Assembly (NCBI RefSeq): GCF_014201885.1
Contig: NZ_JACHFN010000013.1
Span: 1-64,000, forward strand
DNA length: 64,000 nt
Direction: 5' to 3'
From: Deinococcus budaensis
GTDB lineage: Bacteria; Deinococcota; Deinococci; Deinococcales; Deinococcaceae
Within the stretch, counting starts at the first letter, position 1. The number at the start of each line of letters is the position of its first letter. Made by a program: the position numbers and the translations under genes. The notes below the pieces were generated by a model. That model was not told the DNA's origin. It saw only the letters and a program-made list of their open reading frames with translations, and made no database searches. Shown one piece after another: positions 54,956 to 62,279 of this stretch.

Positions 54956-55006
54956 TGGTGGGCGGTATAGGATTTGAACCTACGACCCTTCGCGTGTGAA
55001 GCGAGC
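54956..55006 (-). tRNA. 3' part of tRNA-Val (CAC), 5' half not tRNA-like
   Basis: The minus strand reads GCTCGC, the loop TTCACAC with anticodon CAC, GCGAA, variable GGGTC, a perfect T-arm (GTAGG-TTCAAAT-CCTAT), acceptor strand ACCGCCC, discriminator A and an encoded CCA at 54956. The 5' half should begin GGGCGGT with a D-arm, but the sequence beyond 55006 gives at best GGGC and no D-loop, so only the 3' part is intact. Such 3' tRNA remnants mark integration sites. It may be nonfunctional. Confidence 0.7.
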
Positions 55007-55153
55007 GTCGGGTCTCTTTTTCCGCCTCAGCCCGCCGCAAGACACCGTGTTTCTGGACTTTTTGGATGAGAGCGCCTCAGAGCTCACCCGTATGCAGCAG
55101 AGCGTTGTCTGTCAACGGTCGGTCAACGAGAGAAGGAGGTAAGCGGCACCATC

Positions 55154-55170
55154 TTGCACTTGTTGCACTT
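55154..55170. promoter_or_regulatory. TTGCACTT direct repeat upstream of the antitoxin gene
   Basis: TTGCACTT occurs twice in tandem just before the ATG at 55171 (TTGCACTTGTTGCACTT). It could contain a -35-like TTGCAC element or be an operator. There is little room for a ribosome site, so the mRNA may be leaderless. Confidence 0.35.
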
Positions 55171-55611
55171 ATGTCAGACTCAGGCATGATCGCCTCCTAC
55201 CTTCCGGATCAGCAGGAACAGGCCCAGCTGATGGCCCTGGTGCAGGCCCTGGGTGAGCAGGACGGCACGCTGGAGCTCCGTATCCGTGGGCAGGCGGGAG
55301 GACTTGCGGTTTCGCCGACCCTCGCCCGCTTGCTTCAGGAAGCCGCGCAGGAGCTCGCCCGTGGTCACGCCGTCACCCTGATCCCCACCGAGCAGCACCT
55401 CTCCACCCACGAGGCGGCCCGCCTGCTGGACGTCAGCCGCCCGTTCCTCATCGCCCGGCTGCTGGACACCGGGAAGCTGCCCCACCACCGGGTGGGCAGT
55501 CATCGGCGCATCGCACTCTCGGACCTGCTGGCCTACCAGGCCGAGCAGGAGCGTCGCCAGGCCCTGGCCGACGAGCTGACCGCCGAGGCGCAGCAGATGG
55601 GCCTGTATTGA
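55171..55611 (+). CDS. Excisionase-like HTH antitoxin
   Basis: From the ATG at 55171 the protein has 146 residues. The C-terminal 60 residues (HLSTHEAARLLDVSRPFLIA, then HHRVGSHRRIALSDLLAY) are an excisionase-family HTH common in antitoxins of PIN toxins. The N-terminal part (LPDQQEQAQLMALVQALGEQ) is helical. Its stop overlaps the TTG start of the PIN gene (55608-55611), so they are translated together. Confidence 0.85.
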   Translation: MSDSGMIASYLPDQQEQAQLMALVQALGEQDGTLELRIRGQAGGLAVSPTLARLLQEAAQELARGHAVTLIPTEQHLSTHEAARLLDVSRPFLIARLLDTGKLPHHRVGSHRRIALSDLLAYQAEQERRQALADELTAEAQQMGLY

Positions 55612-56198
55612 CGGTGATCGGGCGAGTCTTCTGCGACGCCAACGTGCTGTACCCGTCCCTCCTGCGAGACCTGCTGATCCGGCTGGCTGGCGCTGACCTC
55701 GTGGAGCTGCGCTGGAGTGACGAGGTTCAGAACGAGTGGATCCGCAACCTGCTGGAGCACCGACCGGACCTCTCCCCAGCCGCCCTGGAGCGCACCCGCC
55801 AGCGGATGGAAGGAGCGGTGTCGGGTGCACGGGTCACCGGGTATGAACCCCGCGTCCCCACGTTGTCCCTGCCCGACCCGGAGGATCGTCATGTCCTGGC
55901 CGCGGCCATCACCGGCGAGGCGACCCATCTGCTGACCTTCAACCTCCGGGACTTTCCGGTGTCCATCCTCCAGCCCTACGGCATCACGCCTGTTCACCCG
56001 GATGCGGCCCTGCTCGCCTGGCTGCAAGAGTGGCCGCATGAGGTCGTGGCCGTGGTCAGGCGTCTGAGCACAGCCCTCCAGAGGCCGCCGATGAGCCCGC
56101 AGGCCGTGGCCGACGGTCTCGTCACCCTGAGCCTTCCGGTCAGCGCAGAGCGTCTCCGGTTCCTGCTGGAATCAGACGACACCCGGGAAGGTCTGTGA
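55608..56198 (+). CDS. PIN-domain toxin
   Basis: This protein of up to 196 residues has the PIN motifs VFCDANVLYPS (first Asp), LRWSDEVQNEW (E/D), and SLPDPEDRHVLAAAI (DxxD) with THLLTFNLRDFP. It is the ribonuclease of a VapBC-type pair with the HTH antitoxin upstream. Translation probably starts at the TTG overlapping the antitoxin stop; a GTG at 55614 is possible. Confidence 0.88.
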   Translation: MTVIGRVFCDANVLYPSLLRDLLIRLAGADLVELRWSDEVQNEWIRNLLEHRPDLSPAALERTRQRMEGAVSGARVTGYEPRVPTLSLPDPEDRHVLAAAITGEATHLLTFNLRDFPVSILQPYGITPVHPDAALLAWLQEWPHEVVAVVRRLSTALQRPPMSPQAVADGLVTLSLPVSAERLRFLLESDDTREGL

Positions 56199-56202
56199 CT
56201 TT

Positions 56203-56906
56203 TCAGCGTCCGCCCGCTTCTTTCAACAGGTGCACCATCGCCGCGTAGCCCCGCGACCGGGCATGCTCCAGGGCGGTCACCCCCTCGCCGTCGGGCAGGT
56301 TCGGGTCGGCCCCGGCCTCCAGCAGCAGCCGCACGATCTCAGCGTGCTGCGCTCCTCCGTCGCCCAGGATCACCGCCTCCAGCAGGGCGGTCCAGCCCAG
56401 GTGGGTGACATGGTCCACGTCGATCCCCGTCTTCAGGATCTCGCGGACGTACTCGACATGCCCCGGTCCGCTGCCGGGATCAAGGCCGTGCCGCCAAAGC
56501 GGTTGGTGCGCGTCAGATCGGGCCCCGCCCGCAGCACCTCGCGCAACATCGCCACGCTGCCCGTCTGGGCGGTCACGAGCAGGGCGTTGTTGCGGTCCGT
56601 GTCCTGCGGATCCGGGTCGGCCCCGGCGCCGACCAGCAGGCGGGCGACTTTCACCTGGTTTCCCAGCGCCGCGATGGTCAGGGCCGTACGGCCATCTGCA
56701 CGACGGGCACCCGGCGAGGCGCCCTGACGCAGCAGGGTCTAGACGCGGGCGGCGTCGCCCACCTCGGCGGCGGCGAGAAGAGCGGTGTTCAGGGTGGTCT
56801 GGGTCATGCGGGACACTCCTGGAGGCGGGCTGCTCTGTCCACCCGCCTGCGCGGGCACCGGCGACAGCAGGGCGGCGAGCAGCAGAGGCAGACGCAACGC
56901 AGGCAT
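56203..56906 (-). pseudogene. Broken secreted ankyrin-repeat gene
   Basis: The minus strand from 56906 encodes a signal peptide (MPALRLPLLLAALLSPVPAQ), then MTQTTLNTALLAAAEVGDAA, an in-frame TAG at 56739-56741, then ankyrin repeats (KVARLLVGAGADPDPQDTDR and VRLLLEAGADPNLPDGEGVT) with a frameshift near 56430-56440. It was an ankyrin protein of about 230 residues, now interrupted twice. Confidence 0.8.
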
Positions 56907-57133
56907 GGCTGCATCATGCGACCTGACTGCAAGGAGCGTCCTCCAGCCGAGCCTCGTCGCCGAAGCTGAGAACGGCCCATCGCAGCGGTTCCCCTTGAAC
57001 GCGAGGTATGCCAGCAGGGAGGCGCCTCGGCACCCGCTCTGAGCTCGCGCCGCGCAGATGTCCCTGATTCCTGGCAACGCGACGACATGTCGCCGTTCTC
57101 CGCACGGCAACCCCTCGGGTCTCCTCCCTGCCG

Positions 57134-59212
57134 ATGCGGGAGACTGGGACCATGGCCCGGCTGCGCACGCCCGATGGACGTCCCCTCCACAACACCACGT
57201 CCAGCCTGCGGGTCTCGACTGGACCGGACCACGTTCAGGATCCCCCGGGCGGTCTCACGGCACACCCGGAGATGCTCGCCCCGTTCCTGGAAGCCTCGGG
57301 ACGCCTGCTGGGGGAGCGGATGGACAAGGCCGAGCACGATGAAAGCCTGAGCGTCCGCGAGCAGGAGCAGGTCATCCAAAGCGTGCTCCTCGGCCAGGCG
57401 ATCGTTCTGGGCCTGGAAGTCTACGCGGCGGGCCAGGACCGAGAACTGTTGGAGGTGCTGAACGACCTGGCCACCACCCTGGACCGGATCAACTCTCTCG
57501 GTCTGAGCTTCGTGCAGCGTTTGCCCGCCATCAACCAGGCGGCGAGGCTGGGCTGGCTCGAGGGCGTCTCGCTGCTAACGGACGAGTACCCTCACGCCGT
57601 TGCCTTGGTGCTGCAACAGGCGGCCCGGGCAGAAGTGGCCGTCAGCCCTGAGGCTCAGGCCCGACTGGAATGGGCGGGTTACCGCGCTCCGTTTCCCCTC
57701 AAGACCCCCCTGCATCCCAGCCGCGCCGCCCTGACGCCCCCGGCCACCCTGGAACCTGCCCACATGGCGAGGGAGCGCGACCTCCGGGAGCTCGCCCGGA
57801 GCCGCGTGGAAGGCGAACGGAACGCGGCCCTGCTCCTGCTCCATGTGAACGGCCGTGACCGTCTGGAAAACGCCCCCCTGCTGAGCGTTCTCGACACGGC
57901 GCAGATGCTGCTGCTGGCCTTGCACCGGCAGTGCCGGGAAGCCGGAGGGGACAGCAGCGTCACGGAGACGCTGCTGACTCTGCACGGGCAGCTGCACCAG
58001 GAGCTCGGCACACCGCACCTGCTGGGTACGCAGCGCTTCAAGCGGCAGCCGGACAGTGACGCCCAGACCCACACCTGGCGGGCCAGGCGTCTGCTGCGTG
58101 CCCTGCGCGCCGACCGGCACCGGGAACCCACGCCGCTGGAGCAGCAGCAGCAAGACACCCTGTGGGACGCCCTCCATGCCCTGGACCGGGACCTCGCCGC
58201 TGGGATCACGCCCGACGAGGACGAAAACCTCCGGGTGTGGCTCCTGCTGCTGGGCCTTCAGGGCCTGACCAGCACCTCCCGTGCTCCTGGGATGAACCTG
58301 CCGCCCATGGTGCAGCTGGCCGCACAGGTGTCTGGCCTCGATCCCCTCTGGGCGTGGGAGCGCACCCAGCCCCGCGGTCATCTCAGCACCGATCTGCGTG
58401 AGGAGCTCTTGCTGCTGATCCACTGCCTGCTGCTGCTGAGGCTGAAGGGCACCAGCTACTGGGAGACGTGGGGCCAGCCAGTCTGCCGCCTGACAGCGCT
58501 GGCGGCCGGGCACCTGTTCGCCACAGCGCGGCGCGCAGGCCTACGCCTGCCGGAGCAGCCGCTGCTGGAGACGTTCTTCGGGCAGTTCGGCTCGCTGCGT
58601 GCCCTGCCGCTGTCAGACACCGAGTGGAAGCGCGCCGAGAGAACCCGCATGGAGGCGATGCGGGCCGCCGTAGATACCCTGCAGGCTCAGGGCGAGCAGG
58701 AGACGCCGGAGACCTCGATCACCGAGGCGGTTCCTGTGCCGGAATCAGGGAAGCAGGGCGCTTCCGCTGTGGTGCCAGTTTCGAAGCCGGAAGAAGACGT
58801 CACGAGGCTGCCTCCTCACGTCCTGGCCGCGAGGGAGCGGCTCTCCGGTCAGCGCGTGGTGTTGCTTGGCGGCGTGCCCAGTCCGCCGCATCAGGCGGCG
58901 CTGGTCAGGGCGCTGGAGCTCAGGGAACTGGACTGGATCGGGAGTGAGGAGTACCAGCATGGCCTTCACGCCCGGACCCGCGTGACACAGGACACGGCCC
59001 TCGTCATCCTGGCGATCCGCTGGATGGCGCACGCCCACAACGCGCTGCGGGACGTGGCCCGGGAGATGGGCGTGCCCTTCGTGATGCACCCGGGTGGTCT
59101 CTCGCCCAGCAGCGTGGCCTGGCAGGTGATGCAGCAGGCCAGTGAACAACTGGGAAGGTGCGCCACAGGGACCAGCCCGGCGGAAACGCCCGGGCCTTCA
59201 GCATTCGGCTGA
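57134..59212 (+). CDS. Large helical protein with C-terminal DUF2325-like domain
   Basis: This protein of up to 692 residues (an ATG at 57152 is equally possible) is helical for its first 570 residues with no motif recognised. The last 110 residues (RVVLLGGVPSPPHQAALVRA, then LELRELDWIGSEEYQHG and VPFVMHPGGLSPSS) match a DUF2325-like Rossmann domain. It ends 46 bases before the GmrSD-like gene in the same direction, so it is a probable operon partner. Confidence 0.7.
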   Translation: MRETGTMARLRTPDGRPLHNTTSSLRVSTGPDHVQDPPGGLTAHPEMLAPFLEASGRLLGERMDKAEHDESLSVREQEQVIQSVLLGQAIVLGLEVYAAGQDRELLEVLNDLATTLDRINSLGLSFVQRLPAINQAARLGWLEGVSLLTDEYPHAVALVLQQAARAEVAVSPEAQARLEWAGYRAPFPLKTPLHPSRAALTPPATLEPAHMARERDLRELARSRVEGERNAALLLLHVNGRDRLENAPLLSVLDTAQMLLLALHRQCREAGGDSSVTETLLTLHGQLHQELGTPHLLGTQRFKRQPDSDAQTHTWRARRLLRALRADRHREPTPLEQQQQDTLWDALHALDRDLAAGITPDEDENLRVWLLLLGLQGLTSTSRAPGMNLPPMVQLAAQVSGLDPLWAWERTQPRGHLSTDLREELLLLIHCLLLLRLKGTSYWETWGQPVCRLTALAAGHLFATARRAGLRLPEQPLLETFFGQFGSLRALPLSDTEWKRAERTRMEAMRAAVDTLQAQGEQETPETSITEAVPVPESGKQGASAVVPVSKPEEDVTRLPPHVLAARERLSGQRVVLLGGVPSPPHQAALVRALELRELDWIGSEEYQHGLHARTRVTQDTALVILAIRWMAHAHNALRDVAREMGVPFVMHPGGLSPSSVAWQVMQQASEQLGRCATGTSPAETPGPSAFG

Positions 59213-59258
59213 CGCATCTGCGTCCTGCCCGGCTCCCCGTCTCCCCTACCATGGCCGG

Positions 59259-61949
59259 GTGAAGCCGTTCACGTACGTCCTGCTGGATCTGTTCAGCGCC
59301 TCCCAGCGCTACGTCATCCCCATCTACCAGCGCCGCTACGTCTGGACGAGGGACCGCCAGTGGGCTCCCCTGTGGCAGGACATCCGCTCCCGCGCGGACA
59401 AGGTCCTGGCCCGTGAACGGCACATCCAGCCGCACTTCCTGGGCGCGGTGGTCGTCTCCCGGCTGGAGACCTACGGTCACCAGCTCACCGCCTTCGACGT
59501 CATCGACGGCCAGCAGCGCCTCACGACCTTCCAGGTCTTCCTCGCCGCCTTCCGGGACGCCCTGCAGGGCCATTACCCCGTGATGCACGACGAGGCCGCC
59601 CGCTTCCTGGTCAACGAGGGCCTCAAGGCCTCCCCCGAGGAGCGCTTCAAGGTCTGGCCCACCCGTTTCGACCAGCCCACTTTCGAGCAGGTGGTCGAGC
59701 GCGGGGATCCAGCTGCCCTCACGTTGGAAGTAGAGCAGGCCCGCGACGAGATCCGGCACGTGCCCAACCTGCTCGCCGCCTACGTCTACTTCCACGGCGA
59801 GTTGCAAGCCTGGCTGGGTGAAGATCCACAGACCCTGAGAGAACGGGCCGACGCGCTGCTGACCGCCATGCGCCGGTACCTGCAGGTGGTCCGCATCGAC
59901 CTGGAGGAGGACGACGACCCGCAGGTCATCTTCGAGACGCTCAACGCGCGCGGCGAGCCGCTGCAGCCCGCGGACCTGGTGCGCAACCACGTCTTCAACG
60001 AGGCGGCTCGGCGGGGAGAGGACGTCGAGGCGCTGTTCCGCACCTACTGGGCGCCCTTCGATGAGGACGGCGGGTTCTGGCGGCAACGCTCCACCCGCGG
60101 ACGCGTCACCCGTGATCAGCTCACCTGGTTCCTGACCTACTTCCTGACCGTGCAGCAGGGGCGCGAGGTCACGGACGGCACGATCTTCGACGAGTTCAAG
60201 CGCTGGTGGAGCGCGCGGGACGGCAGTGTCGCGTCGGGTCTGGCCGTGCTGGTGGAGTATGCCCACGCCTACGAGCAGTGGATGCAGGCCCCGCCCACCA
60301 CCCGTCTGGGTGTGGTCCGTCGCCGCCTGGACGCGATGGACCTCAGCACCCTGACTCCCCTGCTGCTGTGGCTGCTCACGCGCGAAGACCTCCCGCCCGC
60401 GGAACTTCGAGCGGCGCTGGACGACCTGGAGAGCTTCACGGTCCGGCGCTTCGTCGTCGGGCTGGGCAGCAAGAACTACAACCAGCTGTTCCTGCACCTA
60501 CTTCAGGCCCTGCGCGCGGGCGGCCCGGTCCAGGAGACCGTCCGGGCGCAGCTGCTGCGGCGCGGTGGCGAGAGTGTCCGCTGGCCGGGGGACGACGAGG
60601 TCCGCACGGAACTCGTCACCGCCCCCACCTACAAGCGCCTGCGGCCCCGCGGCGTCGGCATGCTGCTGGAGGCGGTGGAGATGCAGCTCACCACCGACCG
60701 GCAGGAGCAGCTGATCTTCGCCGCGCCCCCCACGGTGGAGCACGTTCTGCCGCGCCGCTGGCGCCAACACTGGCCGCCCCCGGCTCCCCGGGACGGTGTG
60801 GCGGACGTGGCCGCCTGGCGTGACGCCCGGCTGCAGAACCTCGGGAACCTCACCCTGATCCGCGGCACCCTGAACAGCAGCGTCTCCAACAAGGGCTACG
60901 ACGTGAAGCGCCCGGCGCTGGCCGAGCAGAGCGCCCTGCGGCTCAACACCCTCTTCCAGCATCAGCGCCACTGGGACGAGGACGTGATCGAGACCCGCGC
61001 CCGTGACCTGGCCGAGCAGATCGTGCGGATCTGGCCTGTCCCGACCCAGGTGGCCCAGCCGAGCCTGGCGGAAGCCCCGCAGGCGACCCCCGCACTCTCC
61101 AGCAGCCTCGACGCGGTCATCGAGGATCTGAAGGCCCGCCCGCCGCACCGCTGCGTCCTGCGCGACACCGACGCGGGCGCGGAACTCACCGTGGACGGCT
61201 GGTCCAGGAGCTACAAGTTCCTGGTGCAGGAAGACGGCGAGGAGGGCCTTGGGCTGGTCTTCCGCGAGGAACACGGCCAGCAGTCGGACAAGAAGGCCCA
61301 GGCCCAGCAACTCCTGATGGAGGTGGGGGCGCAGGTCGAGCTGGTGTTCAACGAGTATGCGGTGAGCACCTCGGCGCACCAGGTCGTCGTCTCGTTCCCG
61401 GGTGACGTCGGCGCCGGCCAGGTCCGCCGGGCCCTCACCCGGCTGCTGAACCTCGTGCTTCGCCTCCGCGCCCGGAAGGTGGTGCCCCCCGAAGGCAAGA
61501 TGCCCGAGCTCGACGCCCTGGCGAGGGAAGTGTGGTCTCACCTGCCCCCGGGCTACTACCTGCACGGCTCGGACATGGGCAAGGGCCTCACCTACCGCCG
61601 CATCCCGAACGTGGCTTGGCCGGTAGAGGTCCACTACGAGCTGAGCTGGAGTGCGAAGGACCGGCAGTTGAAGGTCGGACTCGACGTGGAACTCGGCAGT
61701 GAGCGGCCCGAACGCGAGCGGTTCGTCGCCGCCTGGCGGCCGCTGGTGCAGGAGGTGCAGGACCACTTCCCGCAACTGCAGATGCAAGGGAGTGGCCCCA
61801 GTCAGGACCAGGTCTATATGAACCTGAAGCTGGCCTTGCCCGCCGAGACACCTGTCCCGGAGATCGCCGACACCCTGGAGCGGCTCATCGCCCTGACCGA
61901 GGCGCAGGTGACGGGCGCTCTGGTTTCGCCGGAAGCGACCCCCGCATAG
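59259..61949 (+). CDS. GmrSD-like type IV restriction enzyme (DUF262-DUF1524)
   Basis: This 896-residue protein starts at GTG 59259 (the ATG at 59251 reads only three codons). The N-terminal DUF262 domain has PIYQRRYVW (21-29) and VIDGQQRLTT (81-90), the DGQQR signature of GmrS. The DUF1524 region contains TVEHVLPRRW (H495) and NLGNLTLI ... NSSVSNKGYD, the HNH-type GmrD nuclease. A C-terminal 250-residue part resembles DUF4268-like endonuclease tails (HGSDMGKGLTYRRIPNVAWP) but I cannot confirm it. It is a single-chain enzyme predicted to cut modified, for example glucosylated, phage DNA. Confidence 0.87.
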   Translation: MKPFTYVLLDLFSASQRYVIPIYQRRYVWTRDRQWAPLWQDIRSRADKVLARERHIQPHFLGAVVVSRLETYGHQLTAFDVIDGQQRLTTFQVFLAAFRDALQGHYPVMHDEAARFLVNEGLKASPEERFKVWPTRFDQPTFEQVVERGDPAALTLEVEQARDEIRHVPNLLAAYVYFHGELQAWLGEDPQTLRERADALLTAMRRYLQVVRIDLEEDDDPQVIFETLNARGEPLQPADLVRNHVFNEAARRGEDVEALFRTYWAPFDEDGGFWRQRSTRGRVTRDQLTWFLTYFLTVQQGREVTDGTIFDEFKRWWSARDGSVASGLAVLVEYAHAYEQWMQAPPTTRLGVVRRRLDAMDLSTLTPLLLWLLTREDLPPAELRAALDDLESFTVRRFVVGLGSKNYNQLFLHLLQALRAGGPVQETVRAQLLRRGGESVRWPGDDEVRTELVTAPTYKRLRPRGVGMLLEAVEMQLTTDRQEQLIFAAPPTVEHVLPRRWRQHWPPPAPRDGVADVAAWRDARLQNLGNLTLIRGTLNSSVSNKGYDVKRPALAEQSALRLNTLFQHQRHWDEDVIETRARDLAEQIVRIWPVPTQVAQPSLAEAPQATPALSSSLDAVIEDLKARPPHRCVLRDTDAGAELTVDGWSRSYKFLVQEDGEEGLGLVFREEHGQQSDKKAQAQQLLMEVGAQVELVFNEYAVSTSAHQVVVSFPGDVGAGQVRRALTRLLNLVLRLRARKVVPPEGKMPELDALAREVWSHLPPGYYLHGSDMGKGLTYRRIPNVAWPVEVHYELSWSAKDRQLKVGLDVELGSERPERERFVAAWRPLVQEVQDHFPQLQMQGSGPSQDQVYMNLKLALPAETPVPEIADTLERLIALTEAQVTGALVSPEATPA

Positions 61950-62279
61950 TCCGCCGACCACCGATGTCTTGCGGATGAGGGAGGGCGACCGGGTCGGTGG
62001 GCCCCATCGAGTCGGGCGTCGGCTGACCTCAGCGTCTCTGCGAAGGAGGCCCGGCTACGCTGGCAGAACGCGGACGTCTCCGGCCTGAGCTCTGCGACAA
62101 GCGTGAGCCTCCGCAAAGACGGTGAGGAGGCTGAGCGCCGTCGCCCGCTCACGCACGCCGGTCAGCCCGGTGCCGCTTCTGCCCATGGCCAGCCCCAGCG
62201 ACTCCGCATCGAGCGTCCCGGGACGTTCACGCAATTTCTGGAACCACCGGGCCCATCAATCCTTCACAATAGAGGCAGC
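61950..62279. other. 330-base spacer
   Basis: No gene is supported. The sequence ends with an AGAGG ribosome site for the next gene. Confidence 0.35.
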
